NCBI RefSeq assembly: GCF_001956215.1
Contig: NZ_MRTQ01000001.1
Coordinates: forward strand, 124,001-188,000
Direction: 5' to 3'
DNA: 64,000 bases
Origin: Paenibacillus sp. FSL R5-0490
GTDB lineage: Bacteria > Bacillota > Bacilli > Bacillales > Cytobacillaceae
In this document: one piece after another, positions 1-8,108 of the stretch
How positions within the stretch are numbered: the first letter of the stretch is position 1
How the letters are laid out: the number at the start of each line of letters is the position of its first letter
Made by a program: the position numbers and the translations under genes
The notes under the pieces: generated by a model
What the model saw: only the letters and a program-made list of their open reading frames with translations
What the model was told of the DNA's origin: nothing
Database searches by the model: none

Positions 1-30
1 ATGAATTAGAAAGAAAGGGCCAGAAGAAAG

Positions 31-696
31 ATGAATGAATTCATGGAGTTTTTTAATAGCAGCTCTCCTGAAAATGTATCTACATCTGTGAAGCTTTTTT
101 TATTGCTGACGGTACTTTCTCTCGCACCGAGTATTCTAATATTAATGACATGCTTTACAAGGATTGTCATCGTTCTTTCCTTTGTCAGAACGGCGCTTGC
201 TACTCAGCAAATGCCGCCGAACCAGGTTTTAATCGGCCTATCCTTATTCCTGACATTCTTTATTATGGCTCCAACCATGCAGGAAGTGAACGAACAGGCT
301 TTAACTCCTTTATTCAATGAAGAAATAAATCTGGAACAAGCGTACGAAAAAGCATCAATACCCTTCAAGGAATTTATGAGTGCCCACACAAGGCAGAAGG
401 ACTTGGCTCTATTTCTTGAATACTCCGGGGCTGAAGCTCCGGCTTCCATTGAAGATATTCCGCTTACGAGTCTTGTTCCGGCATTTGCTATAAGTGAAAT
501 TAAAACAGCTTTTCAAATTGGCTTTATGATTTTTATTCCTTTTCTGGTTATCGACATGGTTGTTGCCAGTGTGTTGATGTCCATGGGGATGATGATGCTT
601 CCTCCGGTTATGATTTCGCTTCCGTTCAAAATATTATTATTTGTACTGGTGGACGGATGGTACTTAGTAGTTAAATCCCTTTTACAAAGCTTTTAA
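31..696 (+). CDS. fliP: Flagellar type III export gate protein FliP
   Basis: A 221-residue membrane protein of the flagellar export gate, which with FliQ and FliR forms the channel inside the MS ring through which rod, hook and filament subunits leave the cell. The sequence has the FliP hallmarks: hydrophobic segments near residues 20-45 and 65-85, MTCFTRIVIVLSFVRTALAT, a hydrophilic insert (about 95-150), and the conserved C-terminal membrane pair with GMMMLPPV and LVDGWYLV. Length and near-identity to B. subtilis FliP support the start. Only 30 bases precede it, holding an in-frame stop (7-9) that could be the end of a cut-off upstream gene such as fliO, which I cannot confirm. It is followed at 17 bases by fliQ, in the fla/che operon. 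Confidence 0.97.
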   Translation: MNEFMEFFNSSSPENVSTSVKLFLLLTVLSLAPSILILMTCFTRIVIVLSFVRTALATQQMPPNQVLIGLSLFLTFFIMAPTMQEVNEQALTPLFNEEINLEQAYEKASIPFKEFMSAHTRQKDLALFLEYSGAEAPASIEDIPLTSLVPAFAISEIKTAFQIGFMIFIPFLVIDMVVASVLMSMGMMMLPPVMISLPFKILLFVLVDGWYLVVKSLLQSF

Positions 697-713
697 GCAG
701 GTGAACATTCAGA

Positions 714-983
714 ATGACTCCAGAAACAGTTATATCCATTGCAGAAAGAGGGATCATCACAGTATTGATGATTTGCGGTCCCTTGCTAATTCTGGCACTA
801 GTAGTCGGCTTAGTTGTCAGCATTTTTCAGGCTACAACTCAAATTCAGGAACAGACGCTGGCTTTCATTCCTAAAATTGTAGCGGTCCTTGTCGGTGTTG
901 TATTCTTTGGTCCTTGGATGCTTAGCCACATGCTCTCGTATGCAAATGAGATTTTCTCTAATTTGACCAGGTTTGTAGGCTGA
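714..983 (+). CDS. fliQ: Flagellar export gate protein FliQ
   Basis: An 89-residue protein with two transmembrane helices (about residues 15-38 and 50-75), the usual FliQ size and plan. The conserved stretch AQ/ATTQIQEQTLAFIPKI between the helices is diagnostic. FliQ subunits pack around the FliP/FliR core of the export gate and help form the closed pore. The ATG is preceded by GCAGGTGA, and the gene sits tightly between fliP and fliR, so it is read as part of the same transcript. Nothing unusual was seen. Confidence 0.95.
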   Translation: MTPETVISIAERGIITVLMICGPLLILALVVGLVVSIFQATTQIQEQTLAFIPKIVAVLVGVVFFGPWMLSHMLSYANEIFSNLTRFVG

Positions 984-987
984 TGAC

Positions 988-1764
988 ATGTTAGATTTTC
1001 TGCCTTCTTTTCCGGCTTTTTTACTTATTTTTGTAAGGGTGACATCTTTCTTTTTAATGATGCCTCTTTTTTCTTACAGATCCATCCCGGCATCACATAA
1101 AATTGGCCTTGGCTTCTTTTTGGCCTGGATTATGTTCCTGGGCATGGATGTCCCTGCACTTGAAATTGACGGCACATTTTTTCTTTTAATCATAAAAGAA
1201 GCATTGGTTGGGCTGATGGTTGGATTTATTGCCTATTTAATCCTTTCAGCCATTCAAATTGCCGGAGGATTTATTGATTTTCAGATGGGCTTTGCCATTG
1301 CGAATGTGATTGATCCGCAGACAGGAGCGCAGAGCCCTTTAATGGGACAGTATTTGTATACGATCGCTCTCTTTTTTTTATTAACCGTTAATGGCCACCA
1401 TCTCATGCTAGATGGAGTGTTTTACAGCTATAATTTTATCCCGCTGGATCAGGCATGGATTTCTTTCGGGGATGAAAATATGGCTGAATATGTCATTAAA
1501 GCCATGAATACGATGTTCGTTATTGCCTTTCAGATGTCCATCCCTGTTGTCGGCAGTCTGTTTCTTGTAGATGTTGCTTTAGGGATTGTCGCCAGGACAG
1601 TTCCTCAGCTAAATGTTTTCGTCGTAGGACTTCCTTTGAAAATAGGCGTCAGTTTTATTGTTCTGATCGTTGTTATGAGTGTATTAATATATGCTTTTTC
1701 CCTTGCAATTGAAACGATGCTGCAGACAATGAGAGGGCTTATGGAGCTTATGGGAGGTTCATAG
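988..1764 (+). CDS. fliR: Flagellar export gate protein FliR
   Basis: A 258-residue, strongly hydrophobic protein with about six membrane segments, matching FliR, the single-copy subunit that completes the FliP5-FliQ4-FliR1 export gate. Recognisable features are the start LPSFPAFLLIFVRVTSFFL, the GGFIDFQMGFAIANVIDPQ loop near residues 95-115, and a C-terminal region with VPQLNVFVVGLPLKIG. It begins 4 bases after fliQ and ends one base before the flhB start, so translation of the three gate genes is probably coupled. In some clostridia FliR is fused to FlhB; here they are separate. Confidence 0.95.
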   Translation: MLDFLPSFPAFLLIFVRVTSFFLMMPLFSYRSIPASHKIGLGFFLAWIMFLGMDVPALEIDGTFFLLIIKEALVGLMVGFIAYLILSAIQIAGGFIDFQMGFAIANVIDPQTGAQSPLMGQYLYTIALFFLLTVNGHHLMLDGVFYSYNFIPLDQAWISFGDENMAEYVIKAMNTMFVIAFQMSIPVVGSLFLVDVALGIVARTVPQLNVFVVGLPLKIGVSFIVLIVVMSVLIYAFSLAIETMLQTMRGLMELMGGS

Positions 1765-1765
1765 A

Positions 1766-2851
1766 ATGAGGTTACTGCTTTCTTTAGATCTTCAGCTGTT
1801 TTCCGGAGAAAAAACAGAAAGAGCCACTCCGAAAAAAAGGCAGGATTCCAGAAAAAAAGGACAAGTAGCCAAAAGCCAGGATGTTAATACAGCCATCGTC
1901 CTTTTAGCTGTGTTTCTATTTTTGCTGTTTGCCGGATCGTATTTGAAGAATATCATCCTTTATATATTTACGCATTCATTTAATGATTATATGATGATGC
2001 CGCTGACAGAGGCGAATGTTCAGGTGATTTTTCTTGATGTACTAAAGGAACTGGTGCTTTTTTTAGCTCCTATCATGCTGATTGCTATGCTTGCGGGTGT
2101 AGCTGCAAACTTCATGCAGGTAGGTACTCTTTTTTCAACAGAAGCCATACAGCCTAAATTGGAGAAACTGGATCCGATAAAAGGCTTTAAGCGCATTTTT
2201 TCCATGAGGGCGATCGTGGAGCTGCTAAAGTCAATGCTTAAGATTGCTTTTGTCGGTGTCGCTGCGTTTACCGTCTTATGGTTAAGGATAGATGAAATAT
2301 TAATTCTTTCTCAAAAATCAGTAGGAACGGCGATGGCCACAATTGCCAGCCTGACCGTTCAAATGGGTTTAATTGCTTCAGCGGCACTTCTATTTTTATC
2401 CGTCCTGGACTATCTGTATCAAAAATATGATTTTGAAAAGAACATTCGCATGTCAAAACAGGACATTAAGGATGAACACAAAAATATTGAAGGGGATCCG
2501 TTAATTAAATCCAAGATTAAGCAAAGACAGAGGGAAATGGCAATGAGAAGGATGATGCAGGAAGTCCCTAAAGCAGATGTGGTTATTACCAATCCGACAC
2601 ATTTTGCCATAGCCTTGAGCTATGAAGAAACAAAAAGTGATGCTCCTATTGTAGTGGCGAAAGGTGTGGACTTTGTTGCCCAAAAGATTAAATTAATCGC
2701 AAAGGAGCATGATGTAATCGCTGTTGAAAACAGGCCGCTTGCCAGGGCTCTTTATAGTCAGGCAGAAATTGGCCAGGCTATCCCTGAAGAGTTTTTCAAA
2801 GCTGTTGCAGAGATTCTAGCTTATGTGTACAGAACTAAAAACAAAATTTAA
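1766..2851 (+). CDS. flhB: Flagellar export switch protein FlhB
   Basis: A 361-residue integral membrane protein that switches the export apparatus from rod/hook to filament substrates. The N-terminus is basic and carries the FlhB signature ATPKKRQDSRKKGQVAKSQD; four membrane helices follow to about residue 215, then a cytoplasmic domain. The self-cleavage motif NPTH is intact at residues 276-279 (cleavage between N276 and P277), so the protein should autoprocess normally. The start has GGGAGG at 1752-1757, eight bases upstream. The 84-base gap to flhA contains a sequence resembling the end of a repeat element found elsewhere in this window. Confidence 0.96.
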   Translation: MRLLLSLDLQLFSGEKTERATPKKRQDSRKKGQVAKSQDVNTAIVLLAVFLFLLFAGSYLKNIILYIFTHSFNDYMMMPLTEANVQVIFLDVLKELVLFLAPIMLIAMLAGVAANFMQVGTLFSTEAIQPKLEKLDPIKGFKRIFSMRAIVELLKSMLKIAFVGVAAFTVLWLRIDEILILSQKSVGTAMATIASLTVQMGLIASAALLFLSVLDYLYQKYDFEKNIRMSKQDIKDEHKNIEGDPLIKSKIKQRQREMAMRRMMQEVPKADVVITNPTHFAIALSYEETKSDAPIVVAKGVDFVAQKIKLIAKEHDVIAVENRPLARALYSQAEIGQAIPEEFFKAVAEILAYVYRTKNKI

Positions 2852-2900
2852 CCAGAGAAATATGAAATAGCTGGTCTTAGGAAGCTGTTGGATGGCTGCC

Positions 2901-2925
2901 AAGGCGTTTCCGCTTTTGTAAGGAG
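2901..2925 (+). repeat. Remnant of dispersed repeat end in the flhA leader
   Basis: The sequence AAGGCGTTTCCGCTTTT followed by GTAAGGAG differs at one of 17 positions from the right end of the large repeat in front of dxr (20674-20690), where it is likewise followed at once by the Shine-Dalgarno sequence. It is therefore probably the surviving tip of a decayed copy. The rest of the flhB-flhA gap shows no clear similarity to the element. Chance similarity is possible but unlikely, given both the match and the identical position relative to the gene start. Confidence 0.45.
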
Positions 2926-2935
2926 AGAGTTTTCA

Positions 2936-4972
2936 ATGCAATTAAGAGACTTATCAGTATTGATGAGTGTAATTTTAATAGTAGCCATGCTTATTATTCC
3001 TTTTCCGCATTGGCTTTTAAGTGTACTGATAATCATTAATATTGCGCTTGCACTTATGGTTTTGCTGATGGCCATGAATATGAAGGAAGCGCTCGAATTT
3101 TCCATTTTTCCTTCCTTAATATTGTTAATGACATTATTCAGGCTGGGATTGAATGTTTCTACAACCAGGTCCATTTTATCTGAAGGGGAAGCAGGAAAGG
3201 TCGTTGAAACATTTGGTTCATTCGTAACCGGCGGTAATGTTATAGTCGGACTCGTTGTTTTCTTAATCCTCATTATTATTCAATTTATCGTCATTACCAA
3301 AGGATCTGAGAGGGTTTCCGAAGTGGCAGCGCGTTTTACACTTGATGCCATGCCGGGTAAACAGATGAGCATCGATGCAGACTTGAATGCAGGAATGATC
3401 TCTGAGCACGAAGCCCGGGAACGCCGTGAAAAAATCAGCCGTGAATCTGATTTCTATGGTGCAATGGATGGTGCGAGTAAATTTGTAAAAGGTGACGCCA
3501 TAGCAGGAATCATTATAACTCTAATAAATCTTCTATTCGGAGTTGTCATCGGAATGATGCAGCTGGGGCTTCCGTTTGCAGAGGCTGCCATGAAATATTC
3601 AATGCTGACGGTTGGGGACGGAATCGTCAGTCAAATTCCGGCCCTGTTAATCTCCACCGCGACGGGTATTGTAGTAACAAGGGCAGCATCAGATGGAAAT
3701 ATTGGAAAGGACATTACTTCCCAGCTGTTTGCTTATCCTAAAATGTTATATGTTACTGGCGGAACTATCATTCTGCTAGGGTTGTTGACACCCATAGGGC
3801 TCGTTTTAACACTGCCGATTGGCGGCTTGATGATTTTTGGCGGATATACGATAGCTAAGACTCCACAGCCAGATAAAGATCAGTTGCTGGAGATGGAAGA
3901 AGAGGTCGAAACCGATGAAATGAAAAGTCCTGAAAGCGTGGTTAACCTATTAAATGTAGATCCGATAGAATTCGAGTTTGGCTATGGGTTAATACCTCTT
4001 GCCGATACGAATCAGGGCGGGGACCTTCTAGATAGGATTGTCATGATCAGAAGACAGCTGGCGATTGAATTGGGCCTAGTCATTCCGGTAGTTAGAATAC
4101 GTGATAATATTCAGCTGCAGCCGAATGAATACAGATTGAAGATTAAAGGAAATGAAATGGCCCGCGGCGAGCTTCTGCTAGATCATTATTTGGCAATGAG
4201 TCCCGGTATTGAAGATGATAGCATCGAAGGAATTGATACAATTGAACCTTCCTTTGGCCTGCCTGCAAAATGGATAACAGAAGAAATGAAGGAGCAGGCA
4301 GAAATTTTCGGCTATACAGTCGTTGACCCTCCATCAGTTGTTTCTACTCATATCACAGAAGTAATAAAAAGCAATGCCCATGAGTTATTAGGCCGCCAGG
4401 AAACAAAACAGCTGATTGATCATGTTAAGGAAAGCTATCCGATCCTTGTTGAAGAAGTTACACCAAATCCAATGTCTGTTGGTGAAGTTCAAAAGGTGCT
4501 TGCAAAGTTATTGAGGGAAAACGTTTCGATCCGGAATTTGCCGGTTATTTTTGAAACGCTTGCCGATTTTGCCAAATCTACAAGTGATACAGATTTGCTT
4601 ACAGAATATGCCCGTCAGGCTTTGGCCAGACAAATTACGAACCAGTTTTCACAGCAGGGTGACTCTATAAAAGTCGTTACCCTATCAGGGAGAGTCGAGA
4701 AAATGGTTGCTGAAGGTGTTCAGCAGACAGAACATGGCAATTATTTATCCATGGATCCAACGGTCTCGCAGAATATTCTTGAATCGATTGCTTCCCAGGT
4801 AGAACAGCTTTCCTTGATGGAGCAGACGCCTATTGTCCTTTGTTCTCCAGCAGTCAGAATGTATGTCAGGCAATTAACAGAAAGGTATTTCCCGCAGATA
4901 CCGATCCTTTCCTATAACGAGCTGGAAGCAAATGCGGAAGTTCAAAGTGTCGGGGTGGTGAATATAGATTGA
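2936..4972 (+). CDS. flhA: Flagellar export gate protein FlhA
   Basis: A 678-residue protein, the largest export-gate subunit; nine copies form a ring whose cytoplasmic domain docks substrates and chaperones and which uses the proton motive force. About eight membrane helices occupy residues 5-320, with the conserved FHIPEP-type loop (RFTLDAMPGKQMSIDADLN) in between; the C-terminal cytoplasmic domain runs from about 350. I chose the ATG at 2936 (MQLRDLSVLM) because AAGGAG lies 8 bases upstream and the protein then matches B. subtilis FlhA in length. An in-frame upstream start at 2888 would add 16 unconserved residues. It overlaps flhF by 4 bases. Confidence 0.96.
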   Translation: MQLRDLSVLMSVILIVAMLIIPFPHWLLSVLIIINIALALMVLLMAMNMKEALEFSIFPSLILLMTLFRLGLNVSTTRSILSEGEAGKVVETFGSFVTGGNVIVGLVVFLILIIIQFIVITKGSERVSEVAARFTLDAMPGKQMSIDADLNAGMISEHEARERREKISRESDFYGAMDGASKFVKGDAIAGIIITLINLLFGVVIGMMQLGLPFAEAAMKYSMLTVGDGIVSQIPALLISTATGIVVTRAASDGNIGKDITSQLFAYPKMLYVTGGTIILLGLLTPIGLVLTLPIGGLMIFGGYTIAKTPQPDKDQLLEMEEEVETDEMKSPESVVNLLNVDPIEFEFGYGLIPLADTNQGGDLLDRIVMIRRQLAIELGLVIPVVRIRDNIQLQPNEYRLKIKGNEMARGELLLDHYLAMSPGIEDDSIEGIDTIEPSFGLPAKWITEEMKEQAEIFGYTVVDPPSVVSTHITEVIKSNAHELLGRQETKQLIDHVKESYPILVEEVTPNPMSVGEVQKVLAKLLRENVSIRNLPVIFETLADFAKSTSDTDLLTEYARQALARQITNQFSQQGDSIKVVTLSGRVEKMVAEGVQQTEHGNYLSMDPTVSQNILESIASQVEQLSLMEQTPIVLCSPAVRMYVRQLTERYFPQIPILSYNELEANAEVQSVGVVNID

Positions 4973-6117
4973 AGGTAAAAAAGTTCATGGCTGCTTCCAT
5001 GCCTGATGCGATGAAACAGATACGCGCGGAACTGGGTAAGGATGCCGTAATTTTGAATTCACGAGTAGTATATACCGGCGGGGTTTTAGGCTTTTTTAAA
5101 AAGAGAAATATAGAAGTGATGGCGGCAGCGGATTCATATAAGGAGATAGAGCAAAAACCTGCTGTTAAGCCTGCAGCCATCCCTGCTGCTTCAAATCATT
5201 TCAAGGGAACCACTGAAGAGTCTCAATTTCCCGGATCTAGAACATCAGATGAGCTGATTAAAGAGATAAACGGCCTGAAAAAAATGATGTCCTCATTGGC
5301 CGGTGGACAGCAGACAAGTACTGTTTACCCTGAAGCGATAAGAAAAGTCATGCATGTTCTTTATGAACAGGAAATTGACAATTCTATTCAGGACCAGGTG
5401 CTGCAAGTAATGCTGGAAAAATGGTACCTTGGCGGTGCCAAAGCTAAAGTTGCTGAAGTAGAAGCCTGGCTGCATGAAGAACTGATAAAGCAAATTGAGA
5501 ATATTCCATTCAGCGGGATTTCATTCACCAAAAAATATATCAATGTAGCAGGTCCAACTGGCGTAGGGAAAACAACTACCTTGGCGAAGATGGCAGCAGA
5601 GTGTGTAATTAAACATAAAAAAAAGGCTGCATTTATCACAGCCGACACCTACAGGATCGCGGCGATCGATCAATTAAAAACATATGCAGGCATCTTGGAT
5701 ATACCTTTAGAAGTTTGCTATACAATAGATGACTTCAGACAGGCAGCAGAGAAACTGAAAGATTACGACCTTGTACTAATAGATACAGCCGGACGGAATT
5801 TCAGAAACAGACAGTATGTGGAAGATTTGAAGAATGTGATTGACTTTGAGAAGGATATGGAAACCTTTTTAGTGCTGTCGCTTACCGCGAAACAAAAGGA
5901 TATGGAAGATATATATAACCAGTTTTCAATTATTGACATTGATAAACTTATCTTCACAAAGGCAGATGAAACGTCAACTTACGGTGCCATGTACAACATC
6001 ATTCATAAATACAAAAAAGGCGCAGCTTATATTACAAATGGCCAGGATGTTCCGGATGATATCCTGATGGCAGGGCCGGAAGCTATTGTAAAACAACTCA
6101 TGGGGAATAAGAAATGA
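4969..6117 (+). CDS. flhF: Flagellar placement GTPase FlhF
   Basis: A 382-residue SRP-type GTPase that marks where flagella are built. The N-terminal B domain (KKFMAASMPDAMKQIR) leads to a variable linker (residues 60-110) and an NG domain with the P-loop GPTGVGKTTT at 195-204, then DTYRIAAIDQLKTYA, DTAGRNF and a TKAD specificity motif. The start is TTG at 4969, overlapping the flhA stop, with GGGGTGGTGA upstream; such overlap suggests translational coupling. Neighbour flhG encodes its GTPase-activating partner and overlaps by 4 bases. Identification is firm from the GTPase core; the linker is poorly conserved, as usual for FlhF. Confidence 0.95.
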   Translation: MKVKKFMAASMPDAMKQIRAELGKDAVILNSRVVYTGGVLGFFKKRNIEVMAAADSYKEIEQKPAVKPAAIPAASNHFKGTTEESQFPGSRTSDELIKEINGLKKMMSSLAGGQQTSTVYPEAIRKVMHVLYEQEIDNSIQDQVLQVMLEKWYLGGAKAKVAEVEAWLHEELIKQIENIPFSGISFTKKYINVAGPTGVGKTTTLAKMAAECVIKHKKKAAFITADTYRIAAIDQLKTYAGILDIPLEVCYTIDDFRQAAEKLKDYDLVLIDTAGRNFRNRQYVEDLKNVIDFEKDMETFLVLSLTAKQKDMEDIYNQFSIIDIDKLIFTKADETSTYGAMYNIIHKYKKGAAYITNGQDVPDDILMAGPEAIVKQLMGNKK

Positions 6118-6986
6118 ACGATCAGGCAGAAAGGCTAAGGTCAAGGCTGAAAGAAGAAGAGAGACGAAGTCATCAATTTAAAACAATAGCAGTGGTAAGC
6201 GGAAAAGGGGGAGTAGGGAAAACAAATTTTTCATTGAATTTCTCTATTTCCCTATCCAAAACGGGCCACAGAGTATTGTTATTCGATTTGGATATCGGCA
6301 TGGGGAATGTTGAGATTCTCATGGGAAGATCAGCTGAGTATTCAATTGCTGATTTTTTAGAAAAGGATATACCTTTAAATAATATTATCTCAGAGGGGCC
6401 ATATGGACTGAATTATATTGGCGGCGGGACAGGCCTTTCGCATATTGTGAAACTCGATGATAAGCAAATTTCCAGGTTTACCGGAGAACTTGCCCAGCTC
6501 ATTCAAAACTATGATTATATCATCTTTGATATGGGTGCAGGCATTACAGAAGAATCGGCGAAGTTTATACTCTCTGTTCAGGAAATAGCGGTCATTACTA
6601 CACCTGAACCAACGTCTATCACAGATGCATACTCAGTAATGAAGCATATACATCTATTGGATGATAAGATACCATTACAATTGGTCATTAACCGATCTGA
6701 AGGAGAGCGGGAAGGGCAGGAAACATATAAAAGGATTTCTGCTGTCGCTTCAAGGTTTTTAGGGAGGGATGCTGACCTCCTGGGAATTATTCCGGATGAT
6801 CGCAGCATACAGCAGGCTGTTAAACGGCAGATTCCTTTCATTATTTATCATGAAAATTCAGCTGCTTCAAAAGCAATTCGGAGTATGACTGAGAAAGTTG
6901 GCGGCAAGCCTGGAGGCATTGCTGGTGAGTATCATACTTCCCAATTTATTTCAAAGCTCAAAAAATTTCTTTTTAATAGGGGGTGA
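6114..6986 (+). CDS. flhG: Flagellar number regulator FlhG (MinD-like ATPase)
   Basis: A 290-residue ParA/MinD-family ATPase (called YlxH in B. subtilis) that controls flagellar number and pattern and stimulates FlhF. The extreme N-terminus carries the activator helix motif DQAERLR at residues 3-9, known in FlhG for turning on FlhF GTPase. The deviant Walker A SGKGGVGKTN lies at 29-38, followed by FDLDIGMGNVEI and the switch DMGAGI. The C-terminus ends in a basic segment (QFISKLKKFLFNRG) that could serve as an amphipathic membrane anchor. The ATGA overlap with flhF is typical of this pair. Confidence 0.95.
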   Translation: MNDQAERLRSRLKEEERRSHQFKTIAVVSGKGGVGKTNFSLNFSISLSKTGHRVLLFDLDIGMGNVEILMGRSAEYSIADFLEKDIPLNNIISEGPYGLNYIGGGTGLSHIVKLDDKQISRFTGELAQLIQNYDYIIFDMGAGITEESAKFILSVQEIAVITTPEPTSITDAYSVMKHIHLLDDKIPLQLVINRSEGEREGQETYKRISAVASRFLGRDADLLGIIPDDRSIQQAVKRQIPFIIYHENSAASKAIRSMTEKVGGKPGGIAGEYHTSQFISKLKKFLFNRG

Positions 6987-6992
6987 ATCAGC

Positions 6993-8090
6993 ATGAAAAC
7001 TATAAAAGTGCTTGTAGTGGATGATTCAGCCTTTATGAGGAAACTGATTGCGGACCTCCTCTCTGAAGATGAGAGAATTCTAGTTGTTGGGACAGCCAGA
7101 AACGGAGAAGAGGGCTTAAGGAAGATTAAAGAATTAACTCCTGATGCGGTAACAATGGATGTTGAAATGCCGGTTCTAAACGGCCTGGAAGCTCTCAAAA
7201 TAATTATGAAAACTATGCCTGTTCCTGTAGTCATGCTTTCAAGCACAACGAAGGAAGGCACTGAAAACACCTTCACTGCCATGGAATATGGGGCAGTAGA
7301 TTTTATAGCAAAGCCATCCGGGCCAATTTCACTAGACCTGCATAAAATTAAAACTGAATTAACAGATAAAGTAGTGCAGGCCAGCAACGCGAATTTGAAA
7401 GGTCTGGTTAATTTTTCAGGTATTGGAAAAAAATCTGACGGACTTCGGCGGAATTATAGTAAAATAGAACCACGTCATTCTATTCCTCTTAATCGTTCTG
7501 CTGATGAATCAAGCCTTAACGTCAAACAGCTTATCTGTATGGGAACTTCCACTGGCGGACCACGGGCACTTCAAAAAGTGCTGAGTGATCTTCCGGGAGA
7601 TCTTAACGCACCGATTCTGATTGTTCAGCATATGCCTGCGGGATTTACGAAGTCACTGGCAAGCAGGCTAAACGGATTATCGGCGTTATCGGTTAAGGAA
7701 GCCGAAGAAGGAGATATTCTTAAAAACGGGACAGCCTATATTGCTCCTGGCGGCTTCCATATGACAGCTTCAAGGTCAGGCAGGGATCTGGTTATACATC
7801 TGGATAAATCACCTCCAAGGAACGGACACAGACCTTCAGTTGATGTGATGTTTGAGTCTTTGGGTGAAGTTAACGGGATCAGGAAGATTGCTGTCCTAAT
7901 GACTGGAATGGGATCAGATGGCAAAAATGGCTTGATGGCACTGAAGAAAAGCGGTGAGGTAAAAGCCATCGCTGAATCAAAAGAATCATCGATTGTATTT
8001 GGAATGCCAAGAGCAGTGATTGAGTCAGGCCTGGCAGATGATGTGCAGCATATTGAACGTATAGCAGAATCCATATTGAAATTTGTTTAA
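6993..8090 (+). CDS. cheB: Chemotaxis methylesterase/deamidase CheB
   Basis: A 365-residue response-regulator methylesterase that removes methyl groups from chemoreceptor glutamates and so adapts the chemotaxis signal. The receiver domain (about 1-125) has the acidic pair D10-D11, phospho-acceptor D56 in MDVEMPVLNG, and a conserved lysine in AKPSG. After a linker (135-170) comes the esterase domain with catalytic triad S186 (GTSTGGP), H213 (QHMPAGFT) and D309 (MTGMGSDG), all present. CheA, encoded next, is its kinase. The start ATG has GGGGGTGA nine bases upstream. Slightly longer than B. subtilis CheB because of the linker. Confidence 0.96.
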   Translation: MKTIKVLVVDDSAFMRKLIADLLSEDERILVVGTARNGEEGLRKIKELTPDAVTMDVEMPVLNGLEALKIIMKTMPVPVVMLSSTTKEGTENTFTAMEYGAVDFIAKPSGPISLDLHKIKTELTDKVVQASNANLKGLVNFSGIGKKSDGLRRNYSKIEPRHSIPLNRSADESSLNVKQLICMGTSTGGPRALQKVLSDLPGDLNAPILIVQHMPAGFTKSLASRLNGLSALSVKEAEEGDILKNGTAYIAPGGFHMTASRSGRDLVIHLDKSPPRNGHRPSVDVMFESLGEVNGIRKIAVLMTGMGSDGKNGLMALKKSGEVKAIAESKESSIVFGMPRAVIESGLADDVQHIERIAESILKFV

Positions 8091-8108
8091 AGCCGAGGGG
8101 GCAGGCAC

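Noticed and set aside
2848-3273. 141-residue open frame on the - strand within flhA
   Set aside because: It lies antisense to conserved flhA coding sequence, has no ribosome binding site of note and no recognisable protein features.
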